Source: Bacteroidota bacterium (GTDB lineage: Bacteria; Bacteroidota; Bacteroidia; Bacteroidales; SKPS01). From it: a DNA stretch of 64,000 bases. Location of the stretch: NCBI GenBank assembly GCA_022709695.1, contig JAKLII010000004.1, forward strand, positions 124,001 to 188,000, read 5' to 3'. Shown here piece by piece: positions 18,794 through 27,247 of the stretch (the stretch's first letter is position 1; the number at the start of each line of letters is the position of its first letter). A program made the position numbers and the translations under genes. Below the pieces are notes generated by a model that was not told the DNA's origin, made no database searches, and was given only the letters and a program-made list of their open reading frames with translations.

Positions 18794-19960
18794 CTACAGA
18801 AGGCCCGCATCCTGCATGAAAGTTTCCATGATACGATCCCAGTTGTAGGAATTCAATACAAAGGCATGGCCTGCGTCGGCCAGTTCCGAAGCCAGGGTTG
18901 GGGTTTGGAGCAGTTGTATTATGGAACGGGCAATCCCGTCAGCCGTTTCTTCCTCCAGAATCTGCCGTCCGGGCTCTGCCTGCAGAGATGCATTGGCAAG
19001 GGGTGTGGTAACACATGGCAATCCCATGGCCATAGCTTCCAGCAGCTTATTCTGCAAACCGCTTCCGGAGCGCATGGGTGCCACAAAGACTCTGGCTGAA
19101 TTGTAGGCATCCCTTATATCATCGAGCCAGCCTGTAACCTTAATGCCATTCCCCTCCAACCGTTTTACCTGTGCTGTGGGGTTGGCTCCTGCAAGCAACA
19201 ACGTGGCGCCCGGTATTGATTTGCGCACCTCAGGCAAAATTTCCCGGGCCAGCCAGCAGGCCCCTTCGATATTGGGAGGATATCCCATATTGCCGGTAAA
19301 AAGGATGTCGAACCGTCTGGTGGATTGCTGATCTGGCCGGAACCAGCTGAAATCGACACCATTGGGCACTATCCTGATGCGGTCGCGGTCCGGGTGGTCG
19401 ATCTCATCCCTGTCGGGTTCTGCAATAATGATATGCCGGTCGAAAGTATCGAAAACCCTGCGCTCATAGCGTTGCACCGCATTCGCTTCCCGACGGAAGA
19501 GCACCTTCAGGAGCCCGCCTGAGCCGGCAGCCCTTCGGTTCATATTCATCGAAAAAGAATCCTGAAAGTCGATGATTTTAATCCCAGGCAGTTTCTCCAC
19601 CAGCGGAACCACCCGGATGAGCTGGGCGAAAATCACCTCCGGCCTTAATCCTGCAGCGATCCCGGCAACCGCATTGCGGGCAAAGCGTGAGTAAAAATAC
19701 CCCACCTGGAACGGCCTTCTGTGCCAGAGGGCCCACAGCAACCCACCCAGAATGTGCCACCACCTGTAACGGATTACCTGCACCGACCCACAGAAGGATT
19801 GCAGTTCCTGGATATCCGTCTGAGAGGGGTTGTGGGGACTAAGGGCCACCAGATGGACCCTGTGCTGCCTTGCCATTACCCGCAGAAAATGGTATGCACG
19901 GAGCTTGTCCCCCTTTTCAAGAGGCCACGGAAAACGGGACAAAACGCAAAGAATGTCCAA
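18794..19960 (-). CDS. GT4 glycosyltransferase of the TIGR03087-like group
   Basis: This is a 388-residue GT-B family 4 glycosyltransferase. The N-terminus MDILCVLSRFPWPLEKGDKL is close to the sugar transferases known from PEP-CTERM/exosortase exopolysaccharide loci (TIGR03087). The C-terminal nucleotide-sugar domain shows IVPNGVDFSWF, ILFTGNMGYPPNIE and RSGSGLQNKLLEAMAMGLP, the last containing the GT4 E-x7-E type region. It is cytoplasmic or membrane-associated and probably adds a sugar to an envelope polysaccharide. No exosortase gene is in the window. A -7 element lies at 19980-19987. Confidence 0.88.
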   Translation of the reverse strand: MDILCVLSRFPWPLEKGDKLRAYHFLRVMARQHRVHLVALSPHNPSQTDIQELQSFCGSVQVIRYRWWHILGGLLWALWHRRPFQVGYFYSRFARNAVAGIAAGLRPEVIFAQLIRVVPLVEKLPGIKIIDFQDSFSMNMNRRAAGSGGLLKVLFRREANAVQRYERRVFDTFDRHIIIAEPDRDEIDHPDRDRIRIVPNGVDFSWFRPDQQSTRRFDILFTGNMGYPPNIEGACWLAREILPEVRKSIPGATLLLAGANPTAQVKRLEGNGIKVTGWLDDIRDAYNSARVFVAPMRSGSGLQNKLLEAMAMGLPCVTTPLANASLQAEPGRQILEEETADGIARSIIQLLQTPTLASELADAGHAFVLNSYNWDRIMETFMQDAGLL

Positions 19961-19979
19961 AATAGTCAGGATTATGATG

Positions 19980-19987
19980 CAAAGATA
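19980..19987 (-). promoter_or_regulatory. Bacteroidetes -7 element (TATCTTTG) for the GT4 gene
   Basis: The minus strand reads TATCTTTG, 20 bases before the ATG at 19960. Confidence 0.6.
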
Positions 19988-19992
19988 ATAAA

Positions 19993-20126
19993 AAGGGGAC
20001 AGGGGACAGTGCTAAGGGGACAGTAGTTAGTTAGGAGTTAGGAGTTGATGTAACAGGTTTATATGTAGGCTGTTGACTCTCGACTACTGACTGTCGACTG
20101 TCGACTGTTGACTGTCAACTCCTGAC
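19993..20126. repeat. Low-complexity tandem repeats between the GT4 gene and lptF/G-like gene
   Basis: Three short repeat types stand side by side: GGGGACAG-type units (19993-20023), TTAGGAG-type units (20029-20045), and GACTGTCGACTGTTGACTG-type units (20067-20120). They do not code and resemble other spacers in this window. Confidence 0.7.
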
Positions 20127-21647
20127 TTAGTTGGAATTTGTTCTGAATTTGCTGCTGACAGCTGTTCTCACGCGGCGCCATAGCTTCGCGTAGGTTTCGG
20201 CATCCAGGAGCGGCGCATCGGAGGTAGCTTTCCAGGTGAGGAATACGCCTGCCGGAAGGATAATCAGCGATGCCATCCACATACCGGCAGCAGGGGTAAC
20301 GGTACTCTCGCGTGCCAGTTTGTCGCCGGTCATGGAAAGCACATGGAATATGATGAAAAGCACCACCGATAATACTGCCGGCATTCCCAGCCCCCCCTTG
20401 CGGATGATGGCTCCCAGCGGGGCCCCGATAAAAAACAGGATCAGGCATGCTATGGAAAGGGTGAACTTACGGTGCCATTCAATCTCGTACTTTCGTATCA
20501 GGCGGATTCTCGTGGTGAGCATCAGGTGACGGTTATGGATGCTCTCCTTGGCACTTCTTGCCAGCTGTTCCGCTGTAACCGCGATATTCCTCTGCTCCTC
20601 ACCGGTGAAATTTCCGAGGATATCGGATACAACCGAATCGCCGTACAAGGGGTTATAGGGTCGCCGTTCCTTCATCACAGAATCCTCCAAAACAAGAGGG
20701 GAAGCCTCCGGGGGAGGATCTGCCGGCAGGGTGTCGTTGTAGATATTACGGAATGCCTTCACCACATCCTTCTGGAAAAGGTCATTATCCCGACTGTAAT
20801 CCAGGTATAGTGAGTCGATGGTGGTGTTAAGCTGGGCTACACTCAGCATCCTGAAGTCATCTTTAAAGAACTCCTCGTTGGTTTTCTGAAAAGCAAAAGC
20901 TGAAAGGTCGATGGTTTTCTGCTGTGACGAGAAGGTGGTGCGCTGGAGCGGCCTGGAGGTTATCTGTTCGCGCGACTGGATTTTTTCTGAATAGTTCACT
21001 CCATTGAACAGGGTGATTTTCAGAAACCGTTCGTCAGGGGTAAGTTCGATACGTCCTTTTTTTGCCATCGTAAGGTTCAGGCAATTGTAGCGGGAGGCTT
21101 CCGGAGTTGAATAATCGTATATCAGAATATCCTCCACCCCTTTACCATCAGCATCTTTCTTCCCGATTTTTATCACTACCCCTTCAATCTCACTGTAGAA
21201 AATACCGGGTCTGATATTGACTGCAGGCTTCTTCTGGCGTACATCATTCAGCAGGGTAAACATTTTCAGGTTTGCCACAGGTAATACGTTGTTGGAGAAG
21301 AAGAAAGCAGAGATGCTGATGAAGATTGAAAGATAAATAAGAGGTCGCATGATTCTGCTCAGCGAAATTCCGGCAGCCTTCATCGCCACCAGCTCATACT
21401 TTTCCCCCAGGTTCCCGAAGGTCATGAGAGAAGCAAACAGGATGGCCAGCGGCAGAGCAAGGGGCACAAAAGTGGCAGTGGCATAAAACAGCAGTTCTGT
21501 AATGATGTACCATTCGAGCCCTTTTCCAACCAGGTCATCAATATATTTCCACAGGAACTGCATCACCAGTATAAACAGGGAGATGCTGAAGGTGAGCACA
21601 AGAGGTCCCGCATAGGACCGCAAAATATATTTGTAGATCTGTTTCAA
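20127..21647 (-). CDS. LptF/LptG family permease (YjgP/YjgQ)
   Basis: This 506-residue inner-membrane protein belongs to the LptF/LptG family, which forms the transmembrane half of the LPS-extracting ABC transporter with LptB. Three N-terminal helices surround LPLAILFASLMTFGNLGEKYELVAMKAAGIS, which is the family signature region. An unusually long periplasmic part (~130-390) follows, then three more helices (LGAIIRKGGLGMPAVLSVV). The long periplasmic insert is normal for Bacteroidetes members, which fuse features of LptF and LptG; I leave the symbol open. The start is a TTG 15 bases after the inositol monophosphatase stop. It probably ends the lgt operon. Confidence 0.9.
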   Translation of the reverse strand: MKQIYKYILRSYAGPLVLTFSISLFILVMQFLWKYIDDLVGKGLEWYIITELLFYATATFVPLALPLAILFASLMTFGNLGEKYELVAMKAAGISLSRIMRPLIYLSIFISISAFFFSNNVLPVANLKMFTLLNDVRQKKPAVNIRPGIFYSEIEGVVIKIGKKDADGKGVEDILIYDYSTPEASRYNCLNLTMAKKGRIELTPDERFLKITLFNGVNYSEKIQSREQITSRPLQRTTFSSQQKTIDLSAFAFQKTNEEFFKDDFRMLSVAQLNTTIDSLYLDYSRDNDLFQKDVVKAFRNIYNDTLPADPPPEASPLVLEDSVMKERRPYNPLYGDSVVSDILGNFTGEEQRNIAVTAEQLARSAKESIHNRHLMLTTRIRLIRKYEIEWHRKFTLSIACLILFFIGAPLGAIIRKGGLGMPAVLSVVLFIIFHVLSMTGDKLARESTVTPAAGMWMASLIILPAGVFLTWKATSDAPLLDAETYAKLWRRVRTAVSSKFRTNSN

Positions 21648-21662
21648 TGCTGTGGAGGCAGT

Positions 21663-22469
21663 TTACACGATTTGTTTTCCGATTAGGTAGGAATGGGTAA
21701 GATCGAAGAAACGTGGAAACAGCGCTTTATTGCATGCAATGATCTGCTTGCTGAACAGATATCCGGTTCCCCCGGTATAGTCCGACACCTCACCACCTGC
21801 CAGTTTCACAAGGAGGGCACCGGCTGCCACATCCCAGGGGTTCAATCCGGTTTCGAACATGCCGTCGAATCTGCCGCAGGCCACGTATGCCAGATCCACG
21901 GCTGCCGAACCGGTGCGCCTGATTCCATGCGAATGGGTGATATACACCTTCAGCAGTTCCATGTGCCGGTCGAGGTCCGGTAGGTCTTCATAAGGGAATC
22001 CTGTGGTAATCAGGGCATCTGCCAGACTGTGCGTGGGGCTTACCGTAACAGGCTTATCATTCAGAAAAGCACCTCCCCCTTCGTATCCATAGAAACATTC
22101 GTCGAGGGCCGGGATATAAACCACCCCCAGCACCACCTTCCCGTTATGCATCAGGGCAATACTGATCGAAAACATAGGAAATCCATGCACATAATTGGTG
22201 GTACCATCCAGGGGGTCAATAATCCATACAAGTTCCCGGTTTTCAAAGGACACGGTCTGCTCTTCGGTAAGAAAACCCGCGCCGGGCAGTATCCTCGAGA
22301 GCTCAGAAACGATGCGCCGCTCATTTCCACTGTCGACATAAGTAACCAGGTCGCCTTTCCCTTTCAGTTTAATCTGATCCTTACGGATATCGGCAATCTC
22401 GTTCAGCGCGAAATCACCCGCTACACGGGCAGCATTGATTACACTCCGGCAAAGGTTATCGAGCATCAT
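21663..22469 (-). CDS. suhB: Inositol monophosphatase family protein
   Basis: This 268-residue protein is a Mg-dependent phosphatase of the inositol monophosphatase / SuhB family. The metal-binding motifs are complete: GFLTEEQ (Glu), WIIDPLDGTTNYVHGFP (the Asp-Pro-Leu-Asp-Gly-Thr core) and NPWDVAAGALL near the C-terminus. Substrates in bacteria range from myo-inositol 1-phosphate to other sugar phosphates, and CysQ-type nucleotides are a less likely option. The start codon overlaps the lgt stop by one base (TAATG), showing translational coupling. The symbol is a family guess. Confidence 0.88.
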   Translation of the reverse strand: MMLDNLCRSVINAARVAGDFALNEIADIRKDQIKLKGKGDLVTYVDSGNERRIVSELSRILPGAGFLTEEQTVSFENRELVWIIDPLDGTTNYVHGFPMFSISIALMHNGKVVLGVVYIPALDECFYGYEGGGAFLNDKPVTVSPTHSLADALITTGFPYEDLPDLDRHMELLKVYITHSHGIRRTGSAAVDLAYVACGRFDGMFETGLNPWDVAAGALLVKLAGGEVSDYTGGTGYLFSKQIIACNKALFPRFFDLTHSYLIGKQIV

Positions 22470-23662
22470 TATGCAGCATTGTTTTCGGAGGTTTCTGCAG
22501 AAATTTTCTCCGTCGATTTCCTGTACATCCGGCGGAAAACAAAGATGCCTGCAATACCCAGAATGACCAGTATCACGGCAATCAGCTCAGCCTGTGTGTA
22601 AGTGATGTTTCCCAGTTCAAATTTATTGTTCACCCTGATCCTTTCCACAAAGAACCTTTCCACACCATTCATAATGAAGAAGATGGCGAAAAGGATACCG
22701 GGAGCTTTCAATATTTTTCTCAGACCCCACAGGATAAAAAAGAACAGGATACTTACCATCGACTCATAGAAAGGTGTTGGCCAGACCGGTACTTCCAGCA
22801 CATAGCAATAGTGCCCGGCGCAGTTCTCCATGGGTACCCCCTCATTGATCACGTTGTGCGGAAAGTTGAAGGACCACATCCAGTCGGGGAGGAATGCCAG
22901 CCATTCCGGCTTGGGGTTAAGGTTCGGGACGCCCCAGCATCCGTCGCCGGAAGCCATGCACCCCAAACGGCCAATCCCATAGGCAAGGATAACTGCAGGT
23001 GCAGCCACATCCATCATCTGCAGCCATGGTATCTTCTTTTTGCGGATATACCAGAGTACCGCAACCACGCCGAAAATCAGGCCGCCGTAAAAAGTAAGTC
23101 CTCCGGCTGAGAACAGGTTGCCGATGGGATCGCTGAGGAATTCCTGAAAATTTTCGAGCTGATGAAAGATCTTTGCCCCAACAATCCCGGCAATGGCAGC
23201 CACCAACAGGATGGCGGCCGCATGTTTCTGCGGGGCCACCATCTCATCTTCTTCCACCGGCTCAGGCAGCTTCTGACGGTTCTGCACACGGGCAAACCAC
23301 CATGCACTCAGCCCCCCTGTGACCAACCCCCCAAAAATACTCCCCTCAAGTGAGAAGACATACCCCTGCACATCCTGCACAAACAGACTGTAATTCAGGA
23401 TGATACCAATGATTTTCCAGCCTGCCAGAAAACCAAAGAAACCATAGGCCGCAATATCTCCTGTGGCAGCTCCTTTCCCCTTCACCACCTTTTCAGGAAT
23501 GGCCGGAATCAAACCCTGCCTCCACTTCCGCCGCAGCTCAACCCTGATGATCAGATACCCTGTGAGAAATGCACAGGCAAGAAGAAACCCGTAGGTAGGC
23601 AACGGAAAAACGATGTTGGTACCGAAAATGGCATTGAAAAGATGCCCCAGTGTTGGAAACAT
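22469..23662 (-). CDS. lgt: Prolipoprotein diacylglyceryl transferase
   Basis: This 397-residue integral membrane enzyme transfers diacylglycerol from phosphatidylglycerol to the lipobox cysteine of prolipoproteins. That is the first step for the many lipoproteins in this window. The signature GRLGCMASGDGCWG stands where Lgt has GRxGNFxNGE-like residues, and NGVERFFVERIRVNN supplies the conserved Glu/Arg region. About seven helices are present. It is some 100 residues longer than the E. coli enzyme, because of extra loops at ~40-75 and ~125-145. The replaced Asn in the signature is a Bacteroidetes-type variation as far as I can judge. The promoter at 23683-23690 has a well-spaced -33 TTTG. 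Confidence 0.88.
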   Translation of the reverse strand: MFPTLGHLFNAIFGTNIVFPLPTYGFLLACAFLTGYLIIRVELRRKWRQGLIPAIPEKVVKGKGAATGDIAAYGFFGFLAGWKIIGIILNYSLFVQDVQGYVFSLEGSIFGGLVTGGLSAWWFARVQNRQKLPEPVEEDEMVAPQKHAAAILLVAAIAGIVGAKIFHQLENFQEFLSDPIGNLFSAGGLTFYGGLIFGVVAVLWYIRKKKIPWLQMMDVAAPAVILAYGIGRLGCMASGDGCWGVPNLNPKPEWLAFLPDWMWSFNFPHNVINEGVPMENCAGHYCYVLEVPVWPTPFYESMVSILFFFILWGLRKILKAPGILFAIFFIMNGVERFFVERIRVNNKFELGNITYTQAELIAVILVILGIAGIFVFRRMYRKSTEKISAETSENNAA

Positions 23663-23682
23663 ATGGCAATGGTTTGTTCAGA

Positions 23683-23715
23683 CAAACCTAAAGAAAATTT
23701 CGGTACCTTTTCAAA
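23683..23715 (-). promoter_or_regulatory. Bacteroidetes promoter of the lgt operon (TTTG-N21-TAGGTTTG)
   Basis: On the minus strand, TTTG (23712-23715) and TAGGTTTG (23683-23690) are separated by 21 bases. This is one of the best two-part matches in the window. It overlaps the divergent promoter at 23724-23731. Confidence 0.7.
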
Positions 23716-23723
23716 TTATCCGT

Positions 23724-23731
23724 TAGTTTTG
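23724..23731 (+). promoter_or_regulatory. Bacteroidetes -7 element (TAGTTTTG) for the Wzy-like gene
   Basis: TAGTTTTG lies 15 bases before the chosen TTG start at 23747. Confidence 0.5.
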
Positions 23732-23746
23732 CCAAAAACCTTCAAG

Positions 23747-25030
23747 TTGTTACGCCCTGTACTTCGCATTAAATTCAATTTCAGCAGTATCCGTTTTCAG
23801 GCACTGCTGATGCTTTTGCTTTACCTGCTGATGGAACATGAGTACCGCAATTTTGTAGTTCCTCTCTTTCAGCACCTGAACTTCACCTATAGCTTTGATC
23901 TGATGCGCTTTATTACAGGAATCATCATACTGTTATCCGGTATGGCAGCCATTATTTTCCTGAAGCCCAAGCCCTTTCTGCATGCCATTTCGGTCTGTGC
24001 CATGGTTCTTCTGCTGATCCCGAACGTAATCCTGTATCAGTACATGGACACCGATCCGGCCATTCCTCTGGCAGCGCTGTTGTTTGTAGTATTGTTGAGC
24101 ATACCGCTGCCTGAATGGAAACGTATTCCCAGAATCCCCGTGCTGCACCAATCCACATCTGTATGGATTCTGATGATAATCACCGTAGCATTGCTGGTAC
24201 CAGTGGTTATTGATTTTGGGTTCAGGATGCCGGACCTCCATCGTCTGATGGATTCATCGGAACAATACGAAGTGAGGCGTGAAACTGCACACAGCATCAG
24301 CCTGTTTTCCCACTACAGCCTCGGACAATTGCTCAAAGCCCTGATCCCTTCGGCAATCCTGCTCGGAATTGCCTTAAAGCGTTACTGGCTTACCATTGCC
24401 GGCTGTCTGGTACTAGCAGGGCTCTTCCTGGTATATCCGCAAAAAACTACCCTCGTGATGCTGCTTCCGCTGCTGCTGTTCGGGCTTGTAAAAGATCACC
24501 GCAGACAAGCCGGGTACTTGCTGGCGGGGTTGTCTGTTGCTATCCTGATTACGATGGCACTGAGTACCTGGTGGAATATAATGCCCGAGTCGCTGCTTGT
24601 GCGCAGGGTTTTCTTCACTCCTGCATTTATCACCCATGCCTACACCGAATATTTCAAAGAAACCCCTGTATTTTTCTCACATTCTTTCATGGGGCGGTTC
24701 ATACCCTATCCTTTCACACTCGAACCCGCTTTTGAAATCAGCAGAGCCTACTTTAACTCATCGGTAATGCGTTGTAATACAGGATTTTTGGGGGATGGAT
24801 TTCTGAACTTCGGTTATGCCGGGATGGTCGTTTTCACTGTAATGACTGCCGCACTTTTTCAGTTAATCGCACAACTAAAGCTGAAACCCCTCTATTTCGG
24901 GCTAAGCTTCTTTATCCTGTATGAACTTTCAAACTCTTCGCCCGTCACTTTGATCCTGACCCATGGACTGCTGTTACTGCTGCTGATCATGACTTTCGTG
25001 CTCAGGAGCCGGAAGGAAGAAGATGTATAA
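23747..25030 (+). CDS. Polytopic membrane protein, possible Wzy-like polysaccharide polymerase
   Basis: This encodes a ~427-residue protein with about ten to twelve hydrophobic segments. A large periplasmic loop (~residues 245-330) contains TAHSISLFSHYSLGQ earlier and FFKETPVFFSHSF-like and NTGFLGDGFLNFGYAG stretches later. The GDGFLNFGYAG segment resembles the late periplasmic region of O-antigen/oligosaccharide repeat polymerases, which usually have little other identity. I therefore call it Wzy-like at low confidence. The frame opens at 23642 inside lgt, but the divergent lgt start and the -7 element at 23724 favour the TTG at 23747. Confidence 0.6.
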   Translation: MLRPVLRIKFNFSSIRFQALLMLLLYLLMEHEYRNFVVPLFQHLNFTYSFDLMRFITGIIILLSGMAAIIFLKPKPFLHAISVCAMVLLLIPNVILYQYMDTDPAIPLAALLFVVLLSIPLPEWKRIPRIPVLHQSTSVWILMIITVALLVPVVIDFGFRMPDLHRLMDSSEQYEVRRETAHSISLFSHYSLGQLLKALIPSAILLGIALKRYWLTIAGCLVLAGLFLVYPQKTTLVMLLPLLLFGLVKDHRRQAGYLLAGLSVAILITMALSTWWNIMPESLLVRRVFFTPAFITHAYTEYFKETPVFFSHSFMGRFIPYPFTLEPAFEISRAYFNSSVMRCNTGFLGDGFLNFGYAGMVVFTVMTAALFQLIAQLKLKPLYFGLSFFILYELSNSSPVTLILTHGLLLLLLIMTFVLRSRKEEDV

Positions 25031-25054
25031 TGCTGATTATCAATACAAACCCGG

Positions 25055-26953
25055 TTATTTGGGTTCAAGATAGGTGTACCCGTACAATCCCGAACGGTAA
25101 TTGGAGAGGAACTCCTTCCCTTCAGAAATGGTAATGGTACCAGCCTTCACTGAAGCGGTGACCCAGCGCTCCACATTGCGCACCATCTGCTTGGCATCAT
25201 ACTGCACATAATCAAGTACATCGGCAATGGTTTCTCCATCAATGATCTGATCAATATGGTAGGCCTTGTCGTCCACGGTAATGTGCACCACGTTGGTATC
25301 GCCGAACAGGTTGTGGAGGTCGCCCAGGATCTCCTGATAAGCGCCTACCAGGAATACCCCGATGAAATACGATTCCCCCTTTTTGGGCAACTGCACCGGA
25401 AGGTGGTAGGCAATATTGCGTGTGGCAATGAAATTGTCAATTTTCCCATCGGAATCGCAGGTAATATCCTGGAGGGTAGCCGACCGCATGGGCTTTTCGT
25501 CAAGCCGCTGGATGGGCATGATGGGAAAGATCTGGTCGATGGCCCAGGAATCGGGGAGCGACTGGAACAGGGAGAAGTTGCAGAAATATTTGTCTGACAA
25601 CAGTTTGGGAAGCTGGCGGAGTTCGTCGGGCACATGCTTGTTCTGGGAAAGCATATTGTGGATATCGCGGGCAATGCTCCAGAACAGCCGCTCCATCTTG
25701 GCCCGGGTGTCGAGATCGAGCATTCCCAGGCTGAACAGGTCGAGCACCTCCTCCCGGATCTGCTGGGCGTCGTGCCAGGTTTCGAGCATGCGGGGCTGGT
25801 TGATCTCATCCCACAGATGGTACAGATCCCTTACCAGTTCGTGGTCATCATCCGTGATCTCCTCATCCTCGCCCCACAGGGGTACCGGTATGGTTTCCAG
25901 CACCTCGAAGATCAGCACCGAATGATGGGCCGTGAGGGAGCGCCCCGATTCGGTAATCACATTGGGATGTGGGATATCGTTCTTGTCACTTACGTCCACC
26001 ATCGCCGAAATAGCATCGTTCACATACTCCTGAATGCTGTAATTCACACTGCTTTCGCTCATCGACGATCGGGTGCCATCATAGTCCACCCCCAGGCCTC
26101 CTCCGATATCCACAAACCGTACATTGAAGCCCCGTTTGTGGAGCTGCACGTAAAACTGTGACGCCTCCCTGAGGGCATTTTTGATGTAGCGTATTTTGGT
26201 GATCTGACTCCCAATGTGAAAATGGATCAGTGCCAGCGACTCCTGCAGATTGTTCTTCTCCAGAAAATCGAGCGCTTCAATCAGCTCACTCGAGGTGAGC
26301 CCGAACTTGCTCGACTCGCCGCCCGACTCTTCCCACTTGCCGCTACCGGAGCTGGCCAGCTTGATCCTGATCCCAAGATTTGGCTTGATTTTCAGTTTCT
26401 TGCTGATATCGGCAATCAGCTTCAGTTCATTCAGTTTTTCTACCACAAGGAAAATACGCCTGCCCATTTTCTGTGCCAGGAGGGCCATCTCCACATAGTC
26501 GGTATCCTTGTACCCATTGCAGATTACCAGTGCGTTATGGTCGGAATGCATGGCAATAATGGCATGCAGCTCTGGTTTGGAACCGGCTTCAAGTCCGATG
26601 TTATATTGCCGGCCATGCTTGATGATCTCCTCTACCACCGGCCGCATCTGGTTCACCTTGATGGGGTACACAATGTAACTCTCCCCCTTGTAATCGTATT
26701 CTTCGGCCGCAATTCCGAAACATTCCGCCATCTTTCCGATCCGGTTTACCAGGATGTCAGGAAAACGGATCAGCATAGGAGCCGACACATCCCTCAGCTG
26801 CAACTCGTCCACAAGTTCCCGCAGGTCAATCCGCACCCCCTTTTTTCGGGGAATCACTTCCACATTCCCTTTCTCGTTGATAGAAAAGTAATTAACACCC
26901 CACCCCTGGATGTTGTAAAGTTCAGCTGAATCTTCAACACGCCATTTTCTCAT
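25055..26953 (-). CDS. speA: Biosynthetic arginine decarboxylase
   Basis: This 632-residue PLP enzyme of the alanine-racemase-fold group decarboxylates arginine to agmatine, the first step to putrescine. Lys99 in YPIKVNQ is the PLP Schiff-base residue. Other family motifs are GLEAGSKPEL, IHFHIGSQI, the glycine loop FVDIGGGLGVDYDGT, and ITESGRSLTAHHS. The C-terminal FIGVFLVGAYQEILGDLHNLFGD carries the substrate-site region. The length matches SpeA. A -7 element is at 26999-27006. No agmatine deiminase or ureohydrolase is nearby. Confidence 0.96.
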   Translation of the reverse strand: MRKWRVEDSAELYNIQGWGVNYFSINEKGNVEVIPRKKGVRIDLRELVDELQLRDVSAPMLIRFPDILVNRIGKMAECFGIAAEEYDYKGESYIVYPIKVNQMRPVVEEIIKHGRQYNIGLEAGSKPELHAIIAMHSDHNALVICNGYKDTDYVEMALLAQKMGRRIFLVVEKLNELKLIADISKKLKIKPNLGIRIKLASSGSGKWEESGGESSKFGLTSSELIEALDFLEKNNLQESLALIHFHIGSQITKIRYIKNALREASQFYVQLHKRGFNVRFVDIGGGLGVDYDGTRSSMSESSVNYSIQEYVNDAISAMVDVSDKNDIPHPNVITESGRSLTAHHSVLIFEVLETIPVPLWGEDEEITDDDHELVRDLYHLWDEINQPRMLETWHDAQQIREEVLDLFSLGMLDLDTRAKMERLFWSIARDIHNMLSQNKHVPDELRQLPKLLSDKYFCNFSLFQSLPDSWAIDQIFPIMPIQRLDEKPMRSATLQDITCDSDGKIDNFIATRNIAYHLPVQLPKKGESYFIGVFLVGAYQEILGDLHNLFGDTNVVHITVDDKAYHIDQIIDGETIADVLDYVQYDAKQMVRNVERWVTASVKAGTITISEGKEFLSNYRSGLYGYTYLEPK

Positions 26954-26998
26954 GTATGCACTTCCTGTATTTGAGGCACTTTAATCTGAAAACCGGTA

Positions 26999-27006
26999 CA
27001 AAAGTA
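26999..27006 (-). promoter_or_regulatory. Bacteroidetes -7 element (TACTTTTG) for speA
   Basis: The minus strand reads TACTTTTG, 46 bases before the ATG at 26953. Confidence 0.6.
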
Positions 27007-27112
27007 AGATAGAAAATGGGATATGACAACACATGTGTCCTAATCAGAACCTGGTTCCTTACCAATAAGGGATCTCCACATGCAGGTGCCTCATTTTTGA
27101 TTGGCCTTCTCA

Positions 27113-27225
27113 ACACCCTCAATCCCGATACGCTTCGCTATCAGGATTCGCTATGCCCGGCTTCCTCAATCCCGAATCACTTCGCTCCCGGGACTCGCTA
27201 CGCTCGGCTTTGCTACGCCTCCTCA
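27113..27225. repeat. Dispersed intergenic repeat, copies 2 and 3 in tandem
   Basis: Two diverged units each start CTCAATCCCGA and continue with CTTCGCT. The second shares CTCAATCCCGAATC and CTTCGCTCCCGGG with the inverted copy at 1319-1362. The array lies between the divergent speA and tsaD genes. Confidence 0.6.
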
Positions 27226-27235
27226 ACATTTTCGC

Positions 27236-27243
27236 TACCTTTG
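27236..27243 (+). promoter_or_regulatory. Bacteroidetes -7 element (TACCTTTG) directly before tsaD
   Basis: TACCTTTG ends only four bases before the ATG at 27248. The mRNA may therefore start at or next to the start codon. Confidence 0.55.
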
Positions 27244-27247
27244 CAGT

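Noticed and set aside
20067..20120. Recombination or att site made of GACTGTCGACTG repeats
   Set aside because: Low-complexity tandem units like other spacers here; no recombinase or matching copy nearby.
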